A stretch of DNA of 12,164 nucleotides from an uncultured SAR324 cluster bacterium (GTDB lineage: Bacteria; SAR324; NAC60-12). Shown here one piece after another: positions 1-7,901 of the stretch. The notes beneath the pieces are model-generated. The model was given only the letters and a program-made list of their open reading frames with translations, had not been told where the DNA came from and searched no databases. How positions within the stretch are numbered: position 1 is the stretch's first letter; the number at the start of each line of letters is the position of its first letter. The stretch spans positions 1 to 12,164 of the forward strand of contig CABXOR010000049.1 of NCBI GenBank assembly GCA_902513935.1. The letters run 5' to 3'. The position numbers were made by a program, and so were the translations under genes.

Positions 1-543
1 ATTATAGTTCGTGTAGTTTTGTTCCCTTTGACTTTCAAGGGCATGAAAAGTATGAAGCGTATGCAGCAGTTAACTCCGAGGATGAAGAAACTTCAGGAAA
101 AGTATAAAAAAAACAAAGAAAAGCTGAACAAGGAAATGATGGAGCTGTATCGTAAAAATAAAGTCAATCCGCTTGGTGGTTGTTTACCAATGCTGCTCCA
201 GATCCCCGTGTTTTTTGCGCTTTATAGCTCACTTTCAAGTGCTGTTGAATTGCGACATGCACCTTTCATCTTTTGGATTAGTGACTTGTCGCAACCGGAC
301 GGATTGGGGATTACGCCCTTGCTGATGGGGGCATCTATGTTCATTCAACAAAAAATGACCCCACAAACCGCAATGATGGACCCTACACAGGCGAAAATAA
401 TGCAAATGCTGCCTTTCATTTTTACTATTTTTACCTTCACTTTCCCATCCGGATTGACTTTGTATTGGGTAACGAGCAATATCCTTTCGATTGCCCAGCA
501 GCAAATTATCAACCGGATCAAAACACCCGAGTTACAACACTGA
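1..543 (+). CDS. yidC: Membrane protein insertase YidC, C-terminal part (5' end outside window)
   Basis: YidC inserts and folds inner-membrane proteins, alone or with the Sec translocon. The frame is open from base 1, so the gene is cut by the window edge and about 180 C-terminal residues remain. They cover the conserved Oxa1/YidC/Alb3 domain. A cytoplasmic charged hairpin rich in Lys/Met comes first, then VNPLGGCLPMLLQIPVFFALY (nt ~163-225), which is highly typical of the family. A VELRHAPFIFWISDLS segment, a transmembrane helix containing MGASMFIQQKM, and FPSGLTLYW in the last helix follow. The protein ends soon after the last helix with IKTPELQH and lacks the long basic tail of Gram-positive homologues. 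That tail and the loop sequence suggest a Gram-negative type. The first TM segment and any periplasmic domain lie outside. The usual downstream partners jag and mnmE are absent; gltB follows instead. Confidence 0.96.
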   Translation: MIVRVVLFPLTFKGMKSMKRMQQLTPRMKKLQEKYKKNKEKLNKEMMELYRKNKVNPLGGCLPMLLQIPVFFALYSSLSSAVELRHAPFIFWISDLSQPDGLGITPLLMGASMFIQQKMTPQTAMMDPTQAKIMQMLPFIFTIFTFTFPSGLTLYWVTSNILSIAQQQIINRIKTPELQH

Positions 544-593
544 TCAACTGTTCTGTTTTTCATCCTTTTCCTTAAAACTCAATTTTTCTGGTT

Positions 594-627
594 AACAGAA
601 AACTTGATTTTGGCCAGAATTTCTGTT
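594..627 (+). terminator. Weak stem-loop after yidC, possible terminator
   Basis: AACAGAAA (594-601) and TTTCTGTT (620-627) form a perfect 8-bp inverted repeat around an 18-base loop, 51 bases after the yidC stop. The stem is AT-rich and is followed by CTTCTCT rather than a clean T run. A standard intrinsic terminator is therefore doubtful, though position and symmetry fit transcript-end processing or weak termination. Confidence 0.25.
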
Positions 628-664
628 CTTCTCTATAAGTTATAGTCTCAATAAAGGGGCATTC

Positions 665-712
665 ATGAGCGAAAAGCTTTGCCTAATCATGATATATTTT
701 GACTTGTTTTAA
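665..712 (+). CDS. Possible 15-codon small ORF in the yidC-gltB spacer
   Basis: An ATG at 665 opens a 15-codon frame (MSEKLCLIMIYFDLF) ending at TAA 710-712. It is preceded by AAGGGG (654-659) five bases upstream, a better ribosome-binding match than any gene in the downstream glt operon has. The peptide is hydrophobic in its second half. It has no run of one amino acid that would mark it as an attenuator leader, and no obvious terminator/antiterminator pair follows. It may be chance in AT-rich DNA. Confidence 0.15.
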   Translation: MSEKLCLIMIYFDLF

Positions 713-758
713 TAGTTGGTTGAATAAACAAAAAGAATAAAACCATAACTTCATAAAG

Positions 759-788
759 TTTAGTACAGAGCTTTTTATAAAGTATAAT
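759..788 (+). promoter_or_regulatory. Candidate gltB promoter
   Basis: A perfect TATAAT lies at 783-788, only 13 bases before the gltB ATG at 802. The -35 side is poor: TTTAGT at 759-764 with an 18-base spacer is the best match seen. If used, transcription would begin about 794-796 and leave a 5' leader of only six to eight bases, which matches the absence of a Shine-Dalgarno sequence. A better -35-like TTGACT at 699-704 exists but has no good -10 at the right spacing. Confidence 0.3.
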
Positions 789-801
789 TTTAGTTTCCTA
801 T

Positions 802-3800
802 ATGTATCAATATCCTGGAAAACAAGGGCTTTACGATCCTCAATTTGAGCACGACAATTGTGGTGTTGGATTTGTAGTTCAGATAAAAAATCGGCAATCT
901 CACCAAATTGTCGAGCAGGGACTGAGTTTACTCTGTAATCTGAATCACCGGGGAGCACTTGGCGCAGATCCAGATACAGGGGATGGTTCTGGAATTATGA
1001 TTCAAATCCCCCATCAGTTTTTTGTTGAAGAATGCCAAAGTTCCGGGTTTCATTTGCCTGAATCCGGAGAGTATGGGATTGCCTCCATTTTCCTTCCTCA
1101 AGATCCTTATGCCAGAAGACATTGCGGCGGAGTGATTGAAAGTCACATTGTTGAAAAAGGAATGGATTTGCTGGGGTGGCGTGATGTTCCGATTGACAGA
1201 GGATACATTGGGAAACAGGCTCTTGCCACAATGCCAGCTATGCGCCAATTGTTCATGGGGCATCGGAGGTTTGAAAATTATAATCAGGACCGCTTTGAAA
1301 ATAAATTGTATGTAACGCGTAAAGCCATACGTTCATCACTGCAGGATGTTGAAGGTTTTATGATTGTCAGCATGTCCTCACGTACCATAATTTATAAAGG
1401 GATGTTGATTCCACATCAGATGGGGAAATTTTTTATTGATTTATCTGATAAACGCTTGAGGAGTGCTTTGGCGTTGGTACACACCCGTTTCCCGACTAAC
1501 ACCTTTCCACGCTGGGATTTGGCTCAGCCTTTCAGAAATTTGGCTCACAATGGAGAAATAAATACACTGCGAGGTAATATAAACTGGATGCTGGGCAGGC
1601 GTGCGACTTTAAAGTCACCATTGTATGAGGATATCAGCGAACTGCAGCCCATCATTATTCCAAGAGGCAGTGATTCTGCCTGCATGGACAATGTTTTCGA
1701 ATTCTTGATTCAATCCGGCTATTCTCTCCCACATGCAATGATGATGATGGTGCCGGAAGCATGGGAGAAAAACCCGGAAATGAATCCTGAAAAACAGGCA
1801 TTTTATGAATACCATGAACATTTAATGGAGCCCTGGGATGGTCCGGCATCTCTCACTTTTACAAATGGTGTTCAAATTGGAGCGACACTGGATCGTAACG
1901 GATTGCGTCCTTCACGATATGTAGTGACAAAAGATGATCTGGTCATTATGGGCTCTGAAGTAGGAACCGTCGAGATTCCTCCGGAAAATATCAAATTTAA
2001 AGGGCGTTTACAGCCGGGCAAGATGTTTCTTGTTGATACCAAAGAGGGAAGGATTATTGATGATACTGAATTGAAAGCTAATATTTGTGACGCTCAACCT
2101 TATTCTCAGTGGCTGAGAGAGAATATGCTTGAATTGTCTGATTTACCAAAACCGGATCAGGTACCGAAAACGGATTTTGAATCACTTTTATTAAGGCAGA
2201 AAATTTTTGCTTATACCACCGAAGATATAAATTTATTATTAACTCCAATGTTTACAAACGGTGTTGAAGCTTCAGGTTCAATGGGTGACGATACGCCGTT
2301 AGCCGTGCTCTCAGACAAGCCGCGGCTGCTTTACGATTACTTTAAGCAAATTTTTGCACAAGTTAGTAATCCTCCCGTTGATGCAATCCGAGAAGAATTG
2401 GTGATGTCACTGACAAGCAGGTTGGGGGCTGAAAAAAATATTCTTGATCCCGGAGCAAATCACGCAAAGATGTTGAAACTCTTTCATCCAATACTGAGCA
2501 ATGAAGAGCTTGCACAAATTAAAGCACTTGATAAACGAGACTTCAGATCGAAAACTTTAAGTATGCTTTTTGATGCAGATTCAGGTGTTGAAGGTTTTTC
2601 AAGAGCGCTTAAAGAACTTTGTGAAGAAGCAGAAAATGCAGTGAATTCCGGTACAACTTTTTTGGTTTTGAGTGATCGTGGTGCAGCTAAGGATCAAGTC
2701 CCAATTCCTGCCTTATTAGCAGTAGGGGCAGTTCACCATTACCTGACTCTCAAAAGGGTACGCTACAAAACGGGTATAATTTTGGAAACTGGAGAAGCGA
2801 GGGAAATTACACATTTTTGCTTACTTGTAAGTTATGGTGCAGGTGCGATCAATCCATATCTGGCTATTGAAACTATAGAACAAATGATTCAGAAAAAGGA
2901 GTTGTCTGAGGAATTAACGCTGGAAAAAGCTAATCAGAATTATTGTAAGGCCATTCGTAAAGGAATGTATAAAGTTTTCTCGAAGATGGGAATTTCTACC
3001 ATACAAAGCTATCGTGGCGCTCAAATTTTTGAGGCGATTGGACTGGATGAAGAACTGATAAGGGATTATTTTACAGGAACTCCATCCAGAATAAGCGGTG
3101 TTGGTATAAGAGAAATTGCCCAGGAAAGCTTATTGAGGCATGAAACGGCTTTGGAAGAAACTCCGGAAACTAGAGAAATATTGTCTGGAGGAGGATTATA
3201 TCATTGGCGCAGAAACGGAGAATTTCATCAAATTAATCCGGTCATGACAAACACTCTACAGAGAGCTGTCCGGACAAACAGTCAGGACGCTTATAATGAA
3301 TTCTCACGCCTCGTCAATGAACAGAAACAGCGTTTTTCTACACCGAGAAGCTTGTTTGAGTTTGTAGAAGGAATTCCAATTTCGCTTGATAAAGTTGAAC
3401 CTGCTGCGGAAATTGTAAAGCGATTTAGGACTGGAGCGATGTCACTTGGATCGATCAGCTCCGAATCACACGAAACTATGGCGATTGCCATGAATCGCAT
3501 CGGCGGAAAAAGCAACAGTGGAGAAGGCGGTGAAGATTCAGCACGTTTTGAAAAACGAACAAACGGAGATTCCCCAAACAGTACTATTAAACAAGTTGCT
3601 TCAGGACGTTTTGGAGTTACAATTCATTATCTGGTCAACTGTACAGAAATCCAAATTAAAGTCGCTCAGGGTGCCAAGCCGGGAGAAGGCGGTCAACTAC
3701 CGGGGAATAAAGTCAGTGAAGAAATTGCAAAAATTCGCAATTCCACTCCCGGAGTGACCTTGATTTCACCTCCTCCGCACCACGATATTTATTCTATCGA

Positions 3801-5304
3801 AGATCTGGCCCAGTTAATTTTTGATCTGAAAAATGCTAATCCACAAGCAAAAATCAACGTTAAGCTGGTGGCAGAAGCAGGAGTTGGTACCATTGCTGCG
3901 GGAGTAGCAAAAGCTCATGCTGATGTCATCACAATCGCTGGTCACGATGGCGGGACTGGTGCGTCACCTTTGACCTCAATAAAACATGCGGGAGTGCCGT
4001 GGGAACTTGGACTTTCTGAAGTACAGCAGACATTAATGTTGAATCAATTGCGCGGTCGGGTACGTTTACAGACCGACGGTCAACTTAAAACCGGCAGGGA
4101 TGTAGCGGTAGCGGCCTTGTTAGGTGCAGAAGAATTTGGTTTTGCGACTGTTCCATTGATTGCCATCGGCTGTATTATGATGCGTAAATGTCACCTCAAT
4201 ACGTGTCCTGTCGGAATTGCCACACAAAATCCTGAATTACGTAAAAAGTTTGTTGGCAAGCCGGAACATGTTATCAAATATTTCTTTTTTGTAGCAGAAG
4301 AGCTACGGAATATCATGGCCAAACTGGGTTTTCAAACAGTTGATGAAATGATAGGACGAACAGATTTGTTAGAGCAGCGCACGAATGTAAACCATTGGAA
4401 AGCTGGAAAAGTTGATTTATCAGCAATCCTGCAACAGATTCCTGTGGGAGAAAAGGACACTCCTTACTGTACTCTGAAACAAGATCACGGACTGGAAAAA
4501 CAAATTGATCATAAGCTGATTGCAGAATCTAAAGATGCGCTGGAACACAAAAAGGCAGTAGAGTTTGTGTTACCGATCAACAATGTGAACCGCTCAGTCG
4601 GTACTATGTTAAGTAGTCATATAGCTAAAAAATACGGTGCCGAAGGTTTGCCGGATAACACAATTCATTGCAAATTTGTGGGTTCTGCAGGGCAAAGTTT
4701 TGGAGCATTCCTAGCTCATGGTGTTACTCTTGAGCTTGAGGGTGATGCCAATGATTACACGGGAAAAGGTTTGAGCGGCGGCCGGTTGGTTGTTTATCCT
4801 CACAAAAAATCTACATTCAGTTCCTCTGAAAATATTTTAATTGGCAATACTGTACTGTATGGAGCAACCGACGGAGAAGTTTATTTCTGCGGTATTGCAG
4901 GCGAACGCTTTGCTGTCCGTAACAGCGGTGTAATTGCAGTGGTTGAGGGTCTTGGAGACCATGGTTGTGAGTACATGACAGGTGGAAGGGTAATTGTGCT
5001 TGGAGAAACCGGAAAGAATTTTGCCGCAGGAATGAGCGGTGGGATTGCTTATGTTTTGGTAGAGAACCAATCATTCCATTCACGCATCAACACTGAAATG
5101 GTTGAATTAGAAATTGTGAGTGAACTGCAGGAACAAAAATGGCTACGGAAATGGATTCAGCGACATCAAGACTATACAAAAAGTTGCCGTGCGGCAAGTT
5201 TATTGGAAAACTGGGAAAAAACATTAAGTCAGTTTGTAAAAGTAATGCCTATAGAATACCGAGCGGTATTGAGAAAAATGAAAAATAATTCCTCGATTAA
5301 ATAG
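802..5304 (+). CDS. gltB: Glutamate synthase (GOGAT) large/alpha subunit
   Basis: This subunit makes two glutamates from glutamine and 2-oxoglutarate, using electrons passed from GltD. It is cytoplasmic. The 1500 residues match the bacterial alpha subunit length (about 1500). An N-terminal class II amidotransferase domain spans roughly residues 20-430. Cys20 in HDNCGVGF is the expected N-terminal nucleophile after removal of a short propeptide, with RFPTNT (229-233) and HNGEINT (249-255) behind it. A central linker domain follows. The FMN synthase domain starts near 850 and carries GKSNSGEGGED (902-912), GAKPGEGG (957-964) and HDGGTGAS (1048-1054). The 3Fe-4S cysteines are C1124, C1130 and C1135 in the C-x5-C-x4-C pattern. 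A glycine-rich beta-helix domain (from about 1260) ends the protein. The ATG at 802 is fixed by an in-frame TAA at 778-780 and the absence of another ATG between. No Shine-Dalgarno is visible. gltD follows after 15 bases. Confidence 0.98.
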   Translation: MYQYPGKQGLYDPQFEHDNCGVGFVVQIKNRQSHQIVEQGLSLLCNLNHRGALGADPDTGDGSGIMIQIPHQFFVEECQSSGFHLPESGEYGIASIFLPQDPYARRHCGGVIESHIVEKGMDLLGWRDVPIDRGYIGKQALATMPAMRQLFMGHRRFENYNQDRFENKLYVTRKAIRSSLQDVEGFMIVSMSSRTIIYKGMLIPHQMGKFFIDLSDKRLRSALALVHTRFPTNTFPRWDLAQPFRNLAHNGEINTLRGNINWMLGRRATLKSPLYEDISELQPIIIPRGSDSACMDNVFEFLIQSGYSLPHAMMMMVPEAWEKNPEMNPEKQAFYEYHEHLMEPWDGPASLTFTNGVQIGATLDRNGLRPSRYVVTKDDLVIMGSEVGTVEIPPENIKFKGRLQPGKMFLVDTKEGRIIDDTELKANICDAQPYSQWLRENMLELSDLPKPDQVPKTDFESLLLRQKIFAYTTEDINLLLTPMFTNGVEASGSMGDDTPLAVLSDKPRLLYDYFKQIFAQVSNPPVDAIREELVMSLTSRLGAEKNILDPGANHAKMLKLFHPILSNEELAQIKALDKRDFRSKTLSMLFDADSGVEGFSRALKELCEEAENAVNSGTTFLVLSDRGAAKDQVPIPALLAVGAVHHYLTLKRVRYKTGIILETGEAREITHFCLLVSYGAGAINPYLAIETIEQMIQKKELSEELTLEKANQNYCKAIRKGMYKVFSKMGISTIQSYRGAQIFEAIGLDEELIRDYFTGTPSRISGVGIREIAQESLLRHETALEETPETREILSGGGLYHWRRNGEFHQINPVMTNTLQRAVRTNSQDAYNEFSRLVNEQKQRFSTPRSLFEFVEGIPISLDKVEPAAEIVKRFRTGAMSLGSISSESHETMAIAMNRIGGKSNSGEGGEDSARFEKRTNGDSPNSTIKQVASGRFGVTIHYLVNCTEIQIKVAQGAKPGEGGQLPGNKVSEEIAKIRNSTPGVTLISPPPHHDIYSIEDLAQLIFDLKNANPQAKINVKLVAEAGVGTIAAGVAKAHADVITIAGHDGGTGASPLTSIKHAGVPWELGLSEVQQTLMLNQLRGRVRLQTDGQLKTGRDVAVAALLGAEEFGFATVPLIAIGCIMMRKCHLNTCPVGIATQNPELRKKFVGKPEHVIKYFFFVAEELRNIMAKLGFQTVDEMIGRTDLLEQRTNVNHWKAGKVDLSAILQQIPVGEKDTPYCTLKQDHGLEKQIDHKLIAESKDALEHKKAVEFVLPINNVNRSVGTMLSSHIAKKYGAEGLPDNTIHCKFVGSAGQSFGAFLAHGVTLELEGDANDYTGKGLSGGRLVVYPHKKSTFSSSENILIGNTVLYGATDGEVYFCGIAGERFAVRNSGVIAVVEGLGDHGCEYMTGGRVIVLGETGKNFAAGMSGGIAYVLVENQSFHSRINTEMVELEIVSELQEQKWLRKWIQRHQDYTKSCRAASLLENWEKTLSQFVKVMPIEYRAVLRKMKNNSSIK

Positions 5305-5319
5305 CTGTAGTATTAACAA

Positions 5320-6855
5320 ATGGGAAAAGTTACTGGTTTCTTAGAATTTGATAAAGAGAGCCCGCCGCTACGTCCAGTGGATAAAAGAGTGCGTGATTTT
5401 AAGGAATATGACACTTTTTTGTCTGAAGAAAATTTGCAGCGTCAGGCCTCCCGCTGCATGGATTGCGGTGTACCGTTTTGTCACATGGGCTGTCCCCTGG
5501 GCAATATGATTCCCGACTGGAATGATCTTGTTTATCGTGGACACTGGAAAGAAGCTATGGCTGCATTACACAGCACCAATAATTTCCCGGAGTTTACCGG
5601 CCGTATTTGCCCTGCACCATGCGAGGACACTTGTGTTTTGAATGAACATTACACTTTGGATGCAGCAGAAAAACAGCAAAAAGTGAATGTTGTCACAATT
5701 GAAGAAATTGAAAAGCACATTGCTGAGCGAGGTTGGGAAGAGGGCTGGATACAACCTCAACTGCCTGAAAAACTTACCGGTAAGTGCATTGCGGTAGTGG
5801 GTTCCGGTCCTGCCGGACTGGCAGCGGCACAGCAGTTGCGGCGTGCAGGACATGATGTGACTGTTTTTGAAAAAGACAATAGAATAGGTGGATTACTGGT
5901 TTACGGTATTCCGGATTTCAAGTTGGACAAAAAAGTGGTTACCCGACGCGTTGAACAACTCCGTGCAGAGGGGATCAAGTTCAGGACAGGAATCCATGTA
6001 GGCGAGGATTATTCAGTCAAAGAACTGCGGAACAGTTTTGATGCTATCCTGTTGGCAACCGGTGCGCAAAATCCGCGAAAGTTGATGGTCGAAGGCAGTG
6101 ACTTAGAAGGAGTTCATTATGCAATGCACTATCTTCCGCAGCGCAATCGTGAAGTCGCAGGGGATTCCATTTCGGAAGAGCAAAAAATCGAATCCGGAAA
6201 TAAAAAAGCAGTAATTCTCGGCGGCGGATTTACTGCAGCTGATTGTTTGGGTAACCTAAATCGGCAAGGTGCAGACCCTAACATTCATCAGTTTGAACTG
6301 GTTGATATGGTGCCGCGTCCTACCCCAGTGCATAAAGAAGCGAATCCGGATTGTAGGGCTAATATTTTGACGGAAAAGATAATCAGCGACGACTCAGGCC
6401 GGGTTAAAGCTTTGCAGGCGGTTTGTGTAGAATGGGAATGGGAAGTGAAGGGAAACTCTGCGCCTGGTCGAATGACTATGCAGCGTGTTCCGGGGTCAGA
6501 GTTTAGCGTGTCCACTGATTTGGTTTTTTTGGCATTGGGATTTTTGGGGCCAAAATTGGAAGGACTACTGGAAGGACTGGGAGTTGAGTTAAATGTTCGT
6601 GTAGGAGAAAAACCATTTACACCTGAGCAAGTTAAAAAATTACTGAAAAACGCGCAGCCGATGTATGATATTCTTTCAGATGAAAATTTTATGACCAGTA
6701 AAGAGGGTGTGTTCGTAGCAGGTGATGCAAATCGTGGTGCCTCGCTTGTAGTTTGGGCCATTTGGGAAGGGCGTGAGGCTGCACGTTGTATCGATAAATA
6801 TTTGATGGGAACCACAAGTCTCCCAACGACACCTCAGGCAGAAGTGCTGGTATAA
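5320..6855 (+). CDS. gltD: Glutamate synthase small/beta subunit
   Basis: This subunit oxidises NAD(P)H on FAD and passes electrons through 4Fe-4S clusters to GltB. N-terminal cluster ligands are C46, C49, C54 and C58, then C97, C101 and C105, in the double arrangement usual for GltD-type proteins. A first Rossmann motif, GSGPAG (161-166), binds FAD. A second dinucleotide fold begins at residues 298-303 (VILGGG). The C-terminal GDANRGASLVVWAIWEGR segment closes the FAD site. At 511 residues it is somewhat longer than the E. coli subunit (472). Part of the excess seems to be extra sequence before the last motif, around KPFTPEQVKKLLKNAQPMYD. The second motif reads GGGFT where the family normally has GGGDT (Phe304 for Asp). 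The start lies 15 bases after the gltB stop with no clear ribosome-binding site, so translation is probably coupled to gltB. Confidence 0.97.
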   Translation: MGKVTGFLEFDKESPPLRPVDKRVRDFKEYDTFLSEENLQRQASRCMDCGVPFCHMGCPLGNMIPDWNDLVYRGHWKEAMAALHSTNNFPEFTGRICPAPCEDTCVLNEHYTLDAAEKQQKVNVVTIEEIEKHIAERGWEEGWIQPQLPEKLTGKCIAVVGSGPAGLAAAQQLRRAGHDVTVFEKDNRIGGLLVYGIPDFKLDKKVVTRRVEQLRAEGIKFRTGIHVGEDYSVKELRNSFDAILLATGAQNPRKLMVEGSDLEGVHYAMHYLPQRNREVAGDSISEEQKIESGNKKAVILGGGFTAADCLGNLNRQGADPNIHQFELVDMVPRPTPVHKEANPDCRANILTEKIISDDSGRVKALQAVCVEWEWEVKGNSAPGRMTMQRVPGSEFSVSTDLVFLALGFLGPKLEGLLEGLGVELNVRVGEKPFTPEQVKKLLKNAQPMYDILSDENFMTSKEGVFVAGDANRGASLVVWAIWEGREAARCIDKYLMGTTSLPTTPQAEVLV

Positions 6856-6858
6856 CAA

Positions 6859-7689
6859 TTGTTAAAACTAAATATTGTGAGCAAAAACAAACTTATATTT
6901 TTGACTGCCTTCGTTTGTTTTGTGGGCCTAACTATTTTTGCTCTCTGGAAAGAAGTAAGCCGAGGCACTGCTCAATTACATTACAGCATCAGTGGTGTGA
7001 TTCTTTCCGGTCCTGGAGCAAGAGGAATTGTCAAAACTGACAATGCTCATGTTTTGCTCTTTGATCCGGAAACATTTGAATTGGTTGCTTCGAAAATTCT
7101 CAACCCTTTTTTACCGCCTTCAACATTTAGTATCGGACAGGATGACGCAAGTCTACCGCTCAGCGGCTCTTATCGCCTACTTGTACTCACCGATAAAAAT
7201 GGGGACCCCAATCTTCCTACAGTTGGAGAAGTTATTGGGCCTCTATCTCAGCCGTTACCTTTAGGGACTGAGGGAGTAAAATATTCTGTGGACCGCCCTT
7301 TTCAGGTTTTTCCTGCGGAACTTTTGGCTGTCGAGACAGATTCTCCAGATACGAGTATCCGGGGCACAATCACCGTTGCTCCTGAATTGCAGAGTAAACT
7401 AGGTTTAGAAGATAGATTGGTGATCATGCTCTTTGATCCACAACAAGGCCGTCCTGTTGCCATCAAAATGCTCCCGAGTTTCAGGCCACCACAAAATTTC
7501 AGTATTGGCCAAACTAATGCTATGGGAGGTCAACAACTCAGTGGAAAGTATTCTCTCAGAATTCTTACTGATAAAAATAGTCAACCGTTTCAATCTGTTC
7601 CTGGAGAAATAATAGGTCGTTCACAAGGTCTGATTCCTTTGGGAACCGGTGATTTGGAGTTTGAACTGGATCAGCCCTATATTCGCTAA
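6859..7689 (+). CDS. Membrane-anchored protein with two CcmI/CycH-type Ig-like domains
   Basis: The exact role is unknown. Residues 11-30 are a single hydrophobic segment after a short basic N-terminus, so it is probably an inner-membrane anchor with the rest in the periplasm. The rest is a tandem duplication, about 43-148 and 166-273. Each copy carries LFDP, a PP..FSIGQ stretch, LSG.Y.L..LTDKN, GE.IG and PLGT in the same order. This layout resembles the C-terminal Ig-like domain of cytochrome c maturation factor CcmI/CycH, recalled from family knowledge and not searched. The TPR region of CcmI is missing. TTG at 6859 gives 276 residues and a 3-base gap from gltD. GTG at 6877 (270 residues) is equally possible; neither has a clear ribosome-binding site and no ATG is available. 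The packing indicates co-transcription with gltBD, which says little about function. Confidence 0.8.
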   Translation: MLKLNIVSKNKLIFLTAFVCFVGLTIFALWKEVSRGTAQLHYSISGVILSGPGARGIVKTDNAHVLLFDPETFELVASKILNPFLPPSTFSIGQDDASLPLSGSYRLLVLTDKNGDPNLPTVGEVIGPLSQPLPLGTEGVKYSVDRPFQVFPAELLAVETDSPDTSIRGTITVAPELQSKLGLEDRLVIMLFDPQQGRPVAIKMLPSFRPPQNFSIGQTNAMGGQQLSGKYSLRILTDKNSQPFQSVPGEIIGRSQGLIPLGTGDLEFELDQPYIR

Positions 7690-7693
7690 TCCG

Positions 7694-7727
7694 TCAGCAA
7701 TAGGCTTACTGAAAAAGTATTTATTTT
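7694..7727 (+). terminator. Weak candidate terminator of the glt operon
   Basis: Five bases after the stop of the last + strand gene, TCAG (7694-7697) can pair with CTGA (7709-7712). Two further A-T pairs lie inside after a mismatch, and an A-then-T-rich stretch ending TATTTATTTT follows. The stem is short and the T run is displaced, so this is a positional guess. Confidence 0.18.
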
Positions 7728-7753
7728 GTGATTCCGGATTTGATTTGTGATTC
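7725..7753. repeat. Short direct repeat TTTGTGATTC, two copies
   Basis: TTTGTGATTC occurs at 7725-7734 and again at 7744-7753, with a 19-base period, in the gap between the converging gene blocks. The second copy runs into GTGATTCAGATTCAC, which is a near-palindrome. It could be a remnant of an insertion event or chance in low-complexity DNA. Confidence 0.4.
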
Positions 7754-7786
7754 AGATTCACGATCAGATTGAGCAGAGGATTTTAA

Positions 7787-7901
7787 ACTGTATGCATGGG
7801 CTTCAGGTCTTTTCTACGCCTTGTCCGGAGTGATAATGGAGATGAATTTAAAGCGGAAAACATGATCAAAAAATTACTTCCGGTCTGGCTATATTGAGAG
7901 C
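7787..7901 (+). pseudogene. Possible remnant of a DDE transposase (IS3-like orfB)
   Basis: After a TAA at 7784-7786 an open frame reads FLRLVRSDNGDEFKAENMI (7811-7867). The RSDNG.EF core matches the block around the second catalytic Asp of rve-type transposases, and that Asp codon is at 7832. A different frame then reads SGYIES (7884-7901), which resembles the GYIES block holding the catalytic Glu of IS3-family OrfB (codon 7896). Only about 20 codons separate the two acidic residues where the family has about 35. A deletion plus frameshift would be required. No inverted ends or other transposase parts are visible. The right end overlaps the antisense C-terminus of the neighbouring - strand gene. 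The match is short and judged by eye, so chance is a real alternative. Confidence 0.35.

Noticed and set aside
1738..1752. Run of ATG repeats giving four consecutive methionines in gltB
   Set aside because: It lies within a normally conserved methionine-rich segment of the amidotransferase domain and the frame continues unbroken.
6288..6815. 175-codon open frame antisense to gltD
   Set aside because: Its composition is rich in Ser/Pro/Thr as expected from an antisense frame, it has no motif, and gltD is intact on the other strand.
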